64,000 nucleotides of DNA from NCBI GenBank assembly GCA_035765635.1, contig DASTWZ010000044.1:62001-126000 (forward strand), read 5' to 3'. Numbering within the stretch: the first letter of the stretch is position 1; each line of letters opens with the position of its first letter. Under the pieces are notes generated by a model, which saw only the letters and a list, made by a program, of their open reading frames with translations, made no database searches and was not told the DNA's origin. A program made the translations under genes and the position numbers. Shown piece by piece: positions 43,231 to 52,601 of the stretch. The stretch is from EW11 sp035765635. Its GTDB lineage: Bacteria > Verrucomicrobiota > Verrucomicrobiia > Opitutales > Opitutaceae.

Positions 43231-45282
43231 ATGCACAAGCTGCGCGTTTGCCGCCGAAAATTCATATCCGGCGCATCGCGCCGGTTAGCCCACCTCGGCG
43301 GGAAAACGGCCGCGAAAGTTTTAGCGGGCCAGGCCGATGTGACCTTCGTCCCCACGTTGAGTAAGAACCTGAAACAATTTTTGCGCGAGTTTCGCTCGTC
43401 CGCCCCGCGGACGAAAGAGGAGTTATGGAACCGCGTTCAACTGCACGTATTTGAGTACCGGATACGCAAGCAGCTGCCCGCGCTCGCCGGAGGGTTGGAG
43501 CAGACTTGCGGGACGATTTCCGAACTGATCGGCGAGATCGAGGCGCGTTTTCTCGAATGCGGCCGCGCTCTGCGACGCCAGGCGGAACTCACCGGCCGCC
43601 TAAATCTGCAGTGCGAGACGTTGCGCAAACTGGCGCCTCACGAGGGCCGGAGCACGGCCTTCGATCGCGTGGCCGAGCTGATCGGCGAACATCTGAGTCT
43701 TGGCGAAACCTTCGCGCACGAGGTGGAGCAACTCGCGCAGATTTTGGAACAGCATGCCGTGGAGCTGCAGCAGCTCTTGAAAGAGCAGGACGTTCTCGAG
43801 CGCGCGTTTGCGCCCATGCGTGTGCTGCAATCGTTCTTCCGCATCGAGTCCGCGGGCCTCTCCGTGGAAATGCAGTCCCTGTTTCAGGCCGTGACGGTCG
43901 AGATGCAGCGCCTGCAGGCGGAGTTCGCGACCAACTTTACCGAGAACGCGGAAGCGCTGCAGAAAACTCGCGCCGACGTTTTGTCCACCGCGGCCCAGCT
44001 TCGCAGACAGGCTTCGCATCATTTGGAAATCACGCGTCAGAAACGCGAAGAGTTCATGGTCTCGCGGACGAAGCTCGAAGACGGGCGCGAAAGTTCCGTT
44101 CGGCGCGAGGAAGCGCTGGCCCGGGCGATCAAGGAATTGAATCAGCAAATCGATTCCGTGACCTTCGGTTTGCAGTTTCAGGACATCACGCGGCAGAAGA
44201 TGGAGCACATTCAGACCGCGGGTCGCGAAGTGCTGCAAAAACTGGGAGCGCGCAGCGACGCGGCGTTCAGAACGACGGTTCACCAAAACGGCATGCTCTG
44301 CCGTGTGCAGGTCGGACAGCTCAGCGCCGTGCAAGATGATCTCGAACGCGCGACCTCGACCATTACTGGAGGTCTCCAAGCCGTCATTGCCGAACTCAAA
44401 TCGGTGGAGCGCGATTCTCTGTCGATGGATGAGTTGACTCGAATCACCCAGGAGATGGATGCGCTCGTGAGCGAAACGGGGAAAACCCATCGCCTCACGT
44501 CGGATTTGATGCGCAGCTCCGCCGCAGGATTGAGCGAAGCCATTCGCGCCTCCCGCGGATTTGCGAACGCCACGACCGGCGCGACCGATGCGATGCGACG
44601 ACTGGCCGCGGACATTCAGATGATGGGGTTGAACGCACAGGTGCAAGCGGTGCAGGCGAACAACGGTTCGCTCGAGGTGCTGTCAGGGGCCGCTTCGGAG
44701 ATCTCGCGCGATGCCGCCAATCACAGTCAGGATTTTCAAGAGAAACTGGTGCGCGCGACGGAAGCGCTGAACCAGCTGATCCAGCAGAGCGAACGGGTGT
44801 GCCAGCGGATGCAATCCGCTTACGCCGATCTCACGTCGCGCGATACGACCGTGTTTCGGGAGTTGGAAGACGAGGTGGGAAAAAACAAGTCCGCCCTGCA
44901 GACCATGGGGTCGCTCTTTCAGGAGATGAAGCGCGAGGCGGATGCGCTCGTCGAGGTGGTGGATCTCGCTAACGTCTCTCGTGAGCCACTGGAAATCGCG
45001 AAAGCTGCCTTTACCGCTCTCGGCGAATTTTGCCTTGCCCACACCGCTCGAGAGCAGGCGAAGAACGACGCCGCTGTCGCCGAAGCGTTGAATCGCTACA
45101 CCATGGATTCCGAACGCGCGGTGCATCAGGCCGCGGTCGCGGCGGCGTCCACCGCGCCAACCGCGCCTGCCGAAATACCTGCGCCTGCGTCCGACGCCGT
45201 GTCTGCCTCCGCCGAGGCCTCCGCGCCCGCCGAAGCGCCAAAGCCGACGTCCGATCTCGGCGACAACGTGGAGCTATTCTAA
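43231..45282 (+). CDS. MCP-like coiled-coil signalling protein, first gene of the chemosensory operon
   Basis: This soluble, helical protein has 683 residues from ATG at 43231 (TTG at 43192 is the alternative). No membrane segment is found. The C-terminal half has an MCP-like antiparallel coiled coil, but the receptor tip is degenerate: IQMMGLNAQVQAVQANNGSL replaces the canonical LNAAVEAARAGEHGRG, and the flanking GFAVVAxEVRxLA is lost. In the middle, FGLQFQDITRQKMEH (about 312-326) has D318 and Q322 in a D-x-x-x-Q spacing like the CheZ active site. An Ala/Pro/Glu tail ends DLGDNVELF. It may be an adaptor, a CheY-P phosphatase or a cytoplasmic receptor. It is 8 bp from the STAS gene and the operon start. 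Confidence 0.65.
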   Translation: MHKLRVCRRKFISGASRRLAHLGGKTAAKVLAGQADVTFVPTLSKNLKQFLREFRSSAPRTKEELWNRVQLHVFEYRIRKQLPALAGGLEQTCGTISELIGEIEARFLECGRALRRQAELTGRLNLQCETLRKLAPHEGRSTAFDRVAELIGEHLSLGETFAHEVEQLAQILEQHAVELQQLLKEQDVLERAFAPMRVLQSFFRIESAGLSVEMQSLFQAVTVEMQRLQAEFATNFTENAEALQKTRADVLSTAAQLRRQASHHLEITRQKREEFMVSRTKLEDGRESSVRREEALARAIKELNQQIDSVTFGLQFQDITRQKMEHIQTAGREVLQKLGARSDAAFRTTVHQNGMLCRVQVGQLSAVQDDLERATSTITGGLQAVIAELKSVERDSLSMDELTRITQEMDALVSETGKTHRLTSDLMRSSAAGLSEAIRASRGFANATTGATDAMRRLAADIQMMGLNAQVQAVQANNGSLEVLSGAASEISRDAANHSQDFQEKLVRATEALNQLIQQSERVCQRMQSAYADLTSRDTTVFRELEDEVGKNKSALQTMGSLFQEMKREADALVEVVDLANVSREPLEIAKAAFTALGEFCLAHTAREQAKNDAAVAEALNRYTMDSERAVHQAAVAAASTAPTAPAEIPAPASDAVSASAEASAPAEAPKPTSDLGDNVELF

Positions 45283-45290
45283 CCAATCCA

Positions 45291-45617
45291 ATGAGCCAAT
45301 CCACGATGAGTCCAACACCGCCGAGCGGCGCTTCGCCGGCCAAGGTCCTCACGATCAAAGGAGCGCTGGCGATCCAGACGGCTGCGGACTGGAAAACCCA
45401 TTTTGCCGAGCAGTTCGATAGCGGAGCTCCGCTCGCCGTCGATCTGACCGAGGTGACATTGATCGACGTATTCGGACTTCAACTACTGCTCGCGCTGCGC
45501 CGTTCCGCGGTCGAGGAGGGCAGGCCGCTTTCTTTTTCGTCGATTCCCGCGCCGGTGCACGAAGCGTGCGCCGCGGCGGGTTTGGCTGCAGGCACTCTCT
45601 TCACGTCAATTCCATGA
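45291..45617 (+). CDS. STAS-domain protein
   Basis: This protein has 108 residues from ATG at 45291. After a flexible Ser/Pro-rich start, a single STAS domain follows (VLTIKGALAIQTAADWKTHF, PLAVDLTEVTLIDVFGLQLL). In anti-anti-sigma factors the phosphorylated Ser follows the Asp of the I-D-S-S-G loop. Here the loop reads IDVFG, so that Ser is missing and regulation by a Ser kinase is unlikely. STAS genes are common in chemosensory operons of environmental bacteria, with unclear roles. Its stop overlaps the next start by 4 bp. Confidence 0.85.
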   Translation: MSQSTMSPTPPSGASPAKVLTIKGALAIQTAADWKTHFAEQFDSGAPLAVDLTEVTLIDVFGLQLLLALRRSAVEEGRPLSFSSIPAPVHEACAAAGLAAGTLFTSIP

Positions 45618-45976
45618 AAACGATCCTCACCGTCGACGATTCGCCCAGCATGCGGCAAATGGTTGCGCTTACGCTCGCTCAGCGCGGCCATGAAATCATC
45701 GAGGCCTGCGATGGACGCGATGCGCTCGAAAAAATTTCCGCGCGCGAGGTTCATCTGATCATCACGGATCTGAACATGCCGAACATGAATGGCATCGAGT
45801 TGATCCAGAACGTGCGCGCGTTGCCCCAGCATCGCTTCGTGCCAATCTTGATGCTCACCACCGAGTCTCAGGCGGAAAAGAAGCAGGCCGGCAAAGCCGC
45901 CGGTGCGACCGGATGGATCGTGAAGCCGTTCACGCGCGAGCAGCTCACTGCCGTCGTCGACAAAGTGCTGCGCTAA
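45614..45976 (+). CDS. cheY: CheY-like response regulator (first)
   Basis: This single receiver domain of 120 residues starts at ATG 45614, overlapping the STAS stop (ATGA). The acidic pocket is D8-D9, the phosphoacceptor D52 (IITDLNMPNMNG), the switch Thr T82-T83 (MLTTES), and the conserved Lys K104 (WIVKPF). It closely resembles CheY rather than an output regulator. It lies 4 bp before cheA. It could be the phosphate sink or the true output, since a second CheY-like protein follows cheA. Confidence 0.92.
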   Translation: MKTILTVDDSPSMRQMVALTLAQRGHEIIEACDGRDALEKISAREVHLIITDLNMPNMNGIELIQNVRALPQHRFVPILMLTTESQAEKKQAGKAAGATGWIVKPFTREQLTAVVDKVLR

Positions 45977-45980
45977 GCGG

Positions 45981-48011
45981 ATGAATTTGCCCGATCCAAC
46001 TCAGACCTTCCTGCTCGAAGCGAGTGATTTGCTCGACCAGATCGAGCAAGTGGCGCTCGAACTCGACGGTCGACCCGACGATATCGAGGCGATCAATCGG
46101 ATGTTCCGTGCCTTTCACACGCTGAAGGGCTCGGGTGCGATGTTCGGTTTCGACGCAGTCGCGAGCTTTACGCACCACGTCGAGACAGCCCTGGACAACG
46201 TCCGAAATGGCAAGCTCGCCGTCACCTCGGCGTTGCTCCAGACGATTCTCGCGTCGCGCGACCAGATCCAGATTTTGTTGCACGACCCGCAAAGCGCCGC
46301 CGCCGCTGCCGAGTGCGCGAAGATCGTCGCTGGTTTGCGCGATCTCACGGGAGCCGCAGAAGCAGCAGACCCCGTCGCTGTATCCAAAAAACGGATCGAA
46401 ACGGAGAAGCGCGCGACGTGGAAGATTACGTTTCAACCGCCGGCGGCCATCGCGTCGTCCGGCATGAACCCCATTTCACTGCTCGACGAACTCCGCTCTC
46501 TCGGAGAATGCGAAGTCAGCGCGAAAATCGACGGCGTGCCGGCTTTGTCGCGGCTGCAGCCGGAGGAGTGCTATTTCAACTGGGAAGTCCGGCTCACAAC
46601 GGACCGCGGACTGAACGCGATCAAAGACGTTTTCATCTTCGTCGAAGACGACAGCAAGCTGACCTACGAATCCGTGAGTCCGGCGCCTGCGCCGACGGCG
46701 CCGGCGGTGTCCGGCTCCGCCACCCCGGCGGCTGCAACGCCGAAAGAGAAGGAGCCAGAAGCGGCTCTCGTTGCCCCATCGGCTTCGCGGGCCGAAACTC
46801 CTTCCGCGACTTCGAGCGCGAAGAAGACTGCGCAAGAGGCGACGGTTCGCGTGCCGTCCTCCAAGCTCGATCGTCTCGTGAATCTGGTTGGCGAATTAGT
46901 CATGAATCAGTCGCGCCTCGCTCAAGTCTCGGCGGGAATCGCGAACACCGATCTGGCTGCGCCCGTTGAAGCGATTGAGCGGCTGATCGACGAGTTGCGC
47001 GAGAGCGTGCTCGGCATTCGCATGATGCCGATTGGCTCGACGTTCAGTCGTTTCAAACGACTCGTGCATGACCTTTCCCACGAATTGGAAAAGGAAATCG
47101 ATCTGGTGACCGAGGGCGCGGAAACCGAGGTGGATAAAACCGTTCTCGATCAACTCGGCGATCCGCTGGTTCATCTGATTCGAAATTGCATCGACCACGC
47201 GATCTGTCCGCCGGACGAACGCGTGCGCCTCGGCAAACCTCGTCGCGGCACGATCCGCCTGAAAGCTCAGCACGCTGGATCGCACGTGATCATCTCGATT
47301 CAGGACGACGGTCGCGGTCTGAATAGCGACGCGATCCGCGCGAAGGGAATCGAAAAAGGTCTCATCGCTCCGGACGCGGAGCTTTCCGAGAAGGACATTT
47401 TCAATCTCATCTTCCTGCCCGGATTCTCCACGGCGAAGACGATCACCACGGTGTCAGGCCGCGGCGTCGGTATGGATGTGGTGAAGCGCCAGCTCGACGC
47501 GCTGCGCGGCACGATTCATCTGGCGAGCCAGCGGGGCAAGGGCACGACGATCACGCTCACGCTTCCGCTGACGCTCGCGATCATCGATGGTCTCCTCGTG
47601 GAATTGGCGGGAGACCAGTACATCCTGCCGATGTCGGCCGTGACGGAAAACGTGGAAATTCACCGCGCGGAACGTTCTCGCCAGAATGGCCGCAATGTTT
47701 TCGCCGTTCGTGGCGAGTTGTTGCCCTACATTCGACTGCGGGAAGTTTTCGCGCTCTCTGGTGACGGTCCCGACATAGAAAAAATCGTCATCGTGCGGCA
47801 CGAGGACCAGCGCGTCGGCCTCGTGGTCGATCGCGTGCTCGGCAGCCACCAGACCGTGATTCAGCCCCTTGGGCGTTTTTATCGAAATATCGAGGTCTGC
47901 TCCGGTTCCACGATCATGGGCGACGGACGGGTTGCGCTGATTTTTGATCTGCCCGGGTTGATTCGCCATGCGGAGCGCGGCGCCCCGCTCACCCGGCCGA
48001 GAGCTGCCTAA
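45981..48011 (+). CDS. cheA: Chemotaxis histidine kinase CheA
   Basis: CheA autophosphorylates and passes phosphate to CheY and CheB. It has 676 residues from ATG at 45981. The P1 HPt domain has H46 in AFHTLKGSGAMFGF. A P2-like region (about 150-225) and a disordered Ala/Pro linker (about 230-290) follow. The P3 dimerisation helix is KLDRLVNLVGELVMNQSRL. The P4 ATPase carries LIRNCIDHAI (N box), DDGRGLNSDA (G1) and VSGRGVGMDVVKRQL (G2). The P5 CheW-like domain begins near VELAGDQYILPMSAVTENVE. All kinase boxes look intact. Confidence 0.96.
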   Translation: MNLPDPTQTFLLEASDLLDQIEQVALELDGRPDDIEAINRMFRAFHTLKGSGAMFGFDAVASFTHHVETALDNVRNGKLAVTSALLQTILASRDQIQILLHDPQSAAAAAECAKIVAGLRDLTGAAEAADPVAVSKKRIETEKRATWKITFQPPAAIASSGMNPISLLDELRSLGECEVSAKIDGVPALSRLQPEECYFNWEVRLTTDRGLNAIKDVFIFVEDDSKLTYESVSPAPAPTAPAVSGSATPAAATPKEKEPEAALVAPSASRAETPSATSSAKKTAQEATVRVPSSKLDRLVNLVGELVMNQSRLAQVSAGIANTDLAAPVEAIERLIDELRESVLGIRMMPIGSTFSRFKRLVHDLSHELEKEIDLVTEGAETEVDKTVLDQLGDPLVHLIRNCIDHAICPPDERVRLGKPRRGTIRLKAQHAGSHVIISIQDDGRGLNSDAIRAKGIEKGLIAPDAELSEKDIFNLIFLPGFSTAKTITTVSGRGVGMDVVKRQLDALRGTIHLASQRGKGTTITLTLPLTLAIIDGLLVELAGDQYILPMSAVTENVEIHRAERSRQNGRNVFAVRGELLPYIRLREVFALSGDGPDIEKIVIVRHEDQRVGLVVDRVLGSHQTVIQPLGRFYRNIEVCSGSTIMGDGRVALIFDLPGLIRHAERGAPLTRPRAA

Positions 48012-48026
48012 CGCGAGAGATGATCC

Positions 48027-48428
48027 ATGGCCACAGTACTCATTGTTGACGACTCCGATTCGATCCGCGCGCTCCTCCAGGCCGCTCTCGTCGCCGCTGG
48101 TCACACCGTATTGACCGCGGCCGATGGCCAGCACGGCATCCGCATGTTTTCCGGAAACGAGATCGATGTGCTCGTGACCGACGTCTACATGCCGAATGCG
48201 GATGGACTCGATGTATTGAGAGAGTGGAGACGTCTCGAACGCGGCCCGAACGTGATCGTGATGAGTTCGAAGACAGGCCCGATGAACATGCTGAGATCGG
48301 CCAAACACCTCGGCGCCAAGATGACGCTGCAGAAACCCTTTCCCGCCGAAAAACTCGTGGCGGCAATCAACTCCATGCTCACGGGCGCGAAAAAGCCCGT
48401 GTCGGGAAATCCCGCGGACACTCAATAA
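48027..48428 (+). CDS. CheY-like response regulator (second)
   Basis: This receiver domain has 133 residues from ATG at 48027. Acidic residues are D8-D9, the phosphoacceptor is D52 (VTDVYMPNADG), Ser/Ser at 80-81 stands in the switch position (MSSKTG), and the Lys is K103 (LQKPF). A 20-residue polar tail (GAKKPVSGNPADTQ) extends beyond the usual end. It is only about one-third identical to the first CheY by eye, so the two are probably specialised. Confidence 0.9.
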   Translation: MATVLIVDDSDSIRALLQAALVAAGHTVLTAADGQHGIRMFSGNEIDVLVTDVYMPNADGLDVLREWRRLERGPNVIVMSSKTGPMNMLRSAKHLGAKMTLQKPFPAEKLVAAINSMLTGAKKPVSGNPADTQ

Positions 48429-48437
48429 TTTTAAGTC

Positions 48438-50261
48438 ATGAAAAATTGGAAAATAGGCACACGCATCACGGTCGGTTTCCTGACCGTCGTAATCATCGTC
48501 GCTGCTCTCGGCATCTTCGCGTGCGTCGAGCTTCACGCGATCAAGACGCGTGCAGCCGTCGTCACGCAGGACACGATTCCCAGCATCGTCGAAGTGCACG
48601 CGATCGAGTCGCGCGCTCGGCAAAATATGGTGCAGACCCTGAGTCACATCAATGCGGTCACCAAGGAGGAGAAGGCGCGCATCGAGGAAGAGATGGCCGC
48701 GAGCAGCCGCCAGAATGTGGAGACGATGAAGAATTTCGAAGCGCTGATTTCGGATGCGCGCGAACGCGAGTTGTTCAACGCGATGCAGACGGTCCGCACC
48801 CGCTTCATTGAAACACGCGGTGTGGTGCTCGGACTCAGCCACGAGATGAAGCGCGATGAAGCAGTCGAACTCGCGCGCACGAAGCTGGAGCAGGTTCACG
48901 AGCAATACATGGAGGCCGTGCTCGATCTGACCAAATACAACCAGCAGATCAGCATGAGCTCGGGCGCTGCGATCAACCAGTCCGTCAGCAACGCTTCTCT
49001 CGGTCTTCAAATCGGCCTTGCGCTCGCCATCGCGCTGAGCGCCTGGGTCGCGTGGTACATCACCCGCGGCATTACCCGTCCTCTGAAGAAGGCGACGGAG
49101 GCCGTCGGACAAGTTTCGCTCGGCGATCTTTCGGCTCAACTGGTCGTGGAATCGCAGGATGAGATCGGCCAGATCAGCCTGAGCCTGAATCGCATGACCG
49201 AAGGATTGCGCCGATCGGCCGCCGTGGCCGATGCGATCGCAAATGGAGACCTAACGCCTGAAGTGAGTCTCCTGTCGGAAAAGGATTCCCTTGGCCATTC
49301 GCTGACGAAGATGTTGGAGAACCTTCGCGTGATCGTGGGCAAAGTGGCCGCCGCCGCGAACAACGTGGCGTCTGGCAGCGAGGAATTGAGCGCAACGGCG
49401 CAACAGCTTTCGGAAGGCGCGACCGAGCAGGCCGCCTCGGCCGAGGAGAGCACGTCGTCGATGGAAGAAATGGCGTCCAGCGTGCAGCAAAACGCAGACA
49501 ACGCCCGGCAGACAGACAAGATTGCAAGCAAGGCCGCGACCGACGCGAAGACAGGCGGCGAGTCGGTTGCCCAGACCGTTTCAGCGATGAAGGAAATCGC
49601 CGAGCGCATCACCATTATCGAAGAGATCGCGCGCAAAACAGATCTTCTCGCGCTCAACGCCGCGGTGGAAGCCGCCCGTGCCGGCGAGCACGGCCGCGGG
49701 TTTGCCGTTGTCGCGTCCGAAGTGCGCAAGCTCGCGGAACGCAGCCAAAATGCTGCGGGCGAAATCAGCCGTCTGACCATGGGCGGCGTGAAAGTCGCGG
49801 AAGAAGCTGGCGTGTTGCTGAACAAGCTCGTGCCGGACATTCGCAAGACGGCCGAACTCGTTCAGGAAATCGCTGCGGCCAGCGCCGAACAAACGACCGG
49901 CGTCAATCAGGTCAGCCGCGCGATGCAGCAACTCGATCAAGTGATTCAGCAGAATTCTGCCGCGTCTGAGGAAATGGCCTCGACGTCCGAGGAACTGGCG
50001 ACCCAAGCCCAACAACTCCAGTCGTCAGTGGCGTTTTTCAAGATGACGAAATCAGGCAGCGCCCAGGTCGTCCCAACGATGATCGCCGCCAAGCGCACCC
50101 CGCCTCGCGGCACGCGCGCGCCGTTCCCGAGCAAGGTCCAGGCGGCCAAGTCCGTTCCCAATCGCAACGGTCACGCCAAATCAAATGGCGCAACCATCTC
50201 GTTAGACGATCGCGTGGAGAAATCCGGCGATGCGACCGATAGCGAGTTTCAGAACTATTGA
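48438..50261 (+). CDS. Methyl-accepting chemotaxis protein (first)
   Basis: This transmembrane receptor has 607 residues from ATG at 48438. TM1 is FLTVVIIVAALGIFACVEL, followed by a helical periplasmic sensor of about 155 residues (four-helix-bundle type, 4HB_MCP). TM2 is LGLQIGLALAIALSAWVAWY. A HAMP domain (RGITRPLKKATEAVGQVSLG) and a second HAMP-like segment (AIANGDLTPEVSLLSEKDS) follow. The signalling tip reads LLALNAAVEAARAGEHGRGF. After a 70-residue flexible tail the protein ends DSEFQNY, an aromatic-x-x-aromatic end like the NWETF tether of enteric receptors. A paralogue follows after cheW. Confidence 0.94.
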   Translation: MKNWKIGTRITVGFLTVVIIVAALGIFACVELHAIKTRAAVVTQDTIPSIVEVHAIESRARQNMVQTLSHINAVTKEEKARIEEEMAASSRQNVETMKNFEALISDARERELFNAMQTVRTRFIETRGVVLGLSHEMKRDEAVELARTKLEQVHEQYMEAVLDLTKYNQQISMSSGAAINQSVSNASLGLQIGLALAIALSAWVAWYITRGITRPLKKATEAVGQVSLGDLSAQLVVESQDEIGQISLSLNRMTEGLRRSAAVADAIANGDLTPEVSLLSEKDSLGHSLTKMLENLRVIVGKVAAAANNVASGSEELSATAQQLSEGATEQAASAEESTSSMEEMASSVQQNADNARQTDKIASKAATDAKTGGESVAQTVSAMKEIAERITIIEEIARKTDLLALNAAVEAARAGEHGRGFAVVASEVRKLAERSQNAAGEISRLTMGGVKVAEEAGVLLNKLVPDIRKTAELVQEIAAASAEQTTGVNQVSRAMQQLDQVIQQNSAASEEMASTSEELATQAQQLQSSVAFFKMTKSGSAQVVPTMIAAKRTPPRGTRAPFPSKVQAAKSVPNRNGHAKSNGATISLDDRVEKSGDATDSEFQNY

Positions 50262-50280
50262 TTTCCAAGGAAGAATTCCC

Positions 50281-50778
50281 ATGAGTACGATCACTCAGCC
50301 CGCTCAATTCATCACGTTCAAACTCGGGGATGAAGTGTTTGCGATCAATGTGAATCAGGTCCGCGAGGTCCTCGACCTCTCCCTGATCACAAAAGTCCCC
50401 ACCGCGCCCGACTACATGCGCGGCGTGGTGAATGTTCGCGGCAGCGCGATTCCCGTCGTGGATCTGCGCATGAAATTCGGTTTGCCCAAAATCGACGATA
50501 CGGTGAACACGCGGATCGTCGTGATGGAACTGGAACTCGGCGGCGAGAAGGCCGTGCTCGGCGGCATCGCGGACAGCGTGCACGAAGTGATCGAACTCGA
50601 TCAGTCGCAGATCACGCCCGCGCCGACCATCGCGATGCGCTGGCGGAGCGAATTCATCCAGGGCATGGGACACCGGAACGATCAGTTCATCATCATTCTC
50701 GATATCGCGGCGGTCTTCTCCTCCGGCGATGTCGCCTTGATCGACGCGGCGGCGCAGGCGGAAGCGAAGGTCAAATAA
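50281..50778 (+). CDS. cheW: Chemotaxis coupling protein CheW
   Basis: CheW bridges receptors and CheA. It has 165 residues from ATG at 50281. AAGGAAG lies about 6-12 nt before the start and supports it over the in-frame upstream codons. FITFKLGDEVFAINVNQVRE, PDYMRGVVNVRGSAIPVVDL and VLGGIADSVHEVIELDQSQI are diagnostic. It lies between two receptor genes in the same operon. Confidence 0.96.
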   Translation: MSTITQPAQFITFKLGDEVFAINVNQVREVLDLSLITKVPTAPDYMRGVVNVRGSAIPVVDLRMKFGLPKIDDTVNTRIVVMELELGGEKAVLGGIADSVHEVIELDQSQITPAPTIAMRWRSEFIQGMGHRNDQFIIILDIAAVFSSGDVALIDAAAQAEAKVK

Positions 50779-50811
50779 TTCAGCGCTCACACGCGACTCA
50801 CAGGACTCGTT

Positions 50812-52566
50812 ATGAAATTCAATATTGGCACCAAAATCGGTCTGGGGTTCGCGACCTTGTTGACCATCCTTCTTGCGACCGGACTTTTTTCCATCGTGGC
50901 GATGGAACAAGCAGCAAGCAGGTCACGACTCTTATCGACAGAGTACGTTCCGGAGCTGGACCTCACGGATCGCTTCAATATGGCGATTTCGCGGACGAAT
51001 CTCGCGGCGCGCAGCTACGCGCTGACCGGCGACACCTCCTATCTGGAGGTTGTCCATAAAGGCATGCCGGAGATTGACAGCGTGCTCAATGAAACGGCCG
51101 CTCTCGCTGCGCAGAGCACGGAACTCGTGAAGTTGAAGGAGAGCATTGGCTCGGGTCGCGAGTTGTTTTCGGCCTACGCAAAAGCGGTTGCGGACACCGA
51201 GGAGATCATGACGGACCTGGCGAAAGCCGAGGAAGCCGCGGGCAAAACGAATTCGCCGGCCGTGGAGCTCTTGCGCGCCAAGAGCCGCGACATTGGCAAG
51301 GTTCGGTCGAAGGCCGCGGAAAAGCTCCAGGAGTTCGCCTCCGTGCTGACCGAAGCCGCGCAATCATCGGCGACGCGTATTGCCATTGCGAATACAGAGC
51401 GGCTTTCGCATGCCGCGACCATCAGCATCGCGTGCCTCGTGCTGGCGCTGCTGATCGGCGTGGGTGTTGCTTGGTGGATCACCCGGATGATCACGAAGCC
51501 CGTCGTTCTGGCGACCGAGGCTGTGCGTAAAATTTCCGAAGGAGACCTGACGGTTTCGATTCACGCCACGACCAACGATGAAATTGGCGAAATCTGCCTC
51601 GCTCTGAATCACATGTTGGAAAATCTCCGGCGCGTCGTGAACGAAGTCACATCGGCGGCGAACAATGTTGCCGCTGGCAGTGAAGAGATGAGCGCCACAG
51701 CCCAGCAATTGTCCGAGGGCGCCACCGAGCAGGCCGCGTCCGCGGAGGAAAGCACGTCCTCCATGGAGGAAATGTCTTCCAGCATTCAGCAGAACGCGGA
51801 CAACGCGCGGCAGACCGACAAGATCGCGAGCAAGGCGGCGGGCGATGCGAAGACCGGCGGCGACTCTGTCTTGCAGACGGTGGCGGCGATGAAGGAAGTC
51901 GCTGAAAAGATCAGCATCATCGAAGAGATCGCGCGAAAAACCGATCTGCTGGCCTTGAACGCTGCGGTGGAAGCGGCACGTGCCGGCGAGCACGGCCGGG
52001 GCTTCGCGGTGGTTGCCTCCGAGGTGCGCAAGCTGGCGGAACGCAGCCAAAACGCCGCGGGCGAAATCAGCAAACTCACGGGCCATGGCGTCAAAGTCGC
52101 CGAAGTGGCCGGCGAGCTGTTGTCCAAACTCGTGCCGGATATCCGCAGGACGGCTGAACTCGTTCAGGAAATCTCCGCGTCGAGCGCGGAGCAGAGCACG
52201 GGCGCGAATCAGGTCAGCAAAGCCATGCAGCAGCTCGACCAGGTCATTCAGCAGAATTCCGCGGCCTCCGAGGAAATGGCCTCGACCGCCGAAGAGCTTT
52301 CGACCCAGGCGCAGCAACTGCAGACCACGATCGCCTTTTTCAAGATCGCCGCTGATGGCTCAACTACGCGCGTTAACGGCGCAGCCCCCGGACGCAACCA
52401 TGTTCCCGCCAAACGCGGTCGCATGATCCGTCCGTCAGCTCCGAGCAAACCCGCCGTCGCCGCAGTCTCCGGCGCCAATGGAAAAACCAACGGCGTGGTG
52501 ATTTCGCTGAATGGCGTGAATGGCGGTGGAGCGGACTCGACCGACGGCGAGTTCCGCAGCTACTGA
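50812..52566 (+). CDS. Methyl-accepting chemotaxis protein (second)
   Basis: This transmembrane receptor has 584 residues from ATG at 50812. TM1 is IGLGFATLLTILLATGLFSI, with a periplasmic four-helix sensor (about 32-195). TM2 is HAATISIACLVLALLIGVGV followed by AWWITR. One HAMP domain (TKPVVLATEAVRKISEGDLT) follows, without the second HAMP of its sister. The signalling tip is identical in sequence to the first MCP (LLALNAAVEAARAGEHGRGF). The tail ends DGEFRSY, matching DSEFQNY of the sister receptor. At the DNA level the shared cytoplasmic domains differ at third positions, so the duplication is not recent. Confidence 0.94.
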   Translation: MKFNIGTKIGLGFATLLTILLATGLFSIVAMEQAASRSRLLSTEYVPELDLTDRFNMAISRTNLAARSYALTGDTSYLEVVHKGMPEIDSVLNETAALAAQSTELVKLKESIGSGRELFSAYAKAVADTEEIMTDLAKAEEAAGKTNSPAVELLRAKSRDIGKVRSKAAEKLQEFASVLTEAAQSSATRIAIANTERLSHAATISIACLVLALLIGVGVAWWITRMITKPVVLATEAVRKISEGDLTVSIHATTNDEIGEICLALNHMLENLRRVVNEVTSAANNVAAGSEEMSATAQQLSEGATEQAASAEESTSSMEEMSSSIQQNADNARQTDKIASKAAGDAKTGGDSVLQTVAAMKEVAEKISIIEEIARKTDLLALNAAVEAARAGEHGRGFAVVASEVRKLAERSQNAAGEISKLTGHGVKVAEVAGELLSKLVPDIRRTAELVQEISASSAEQSTGANQVSKAMQQLDQVIQQNSAASEEMASTAEELSTQAQQLQTTIAFFKIAADGSTTRVNGAAPGRNHVPAKRGRMIRPSAPSKPAVAAVSGANGKTNGVVISLNGVNGGGADSTDGEFRSY

Positions 52567-52601
52567 GGCGCCCACCGACTTCGCGGCTTGTTGATGTGTC
52601 C

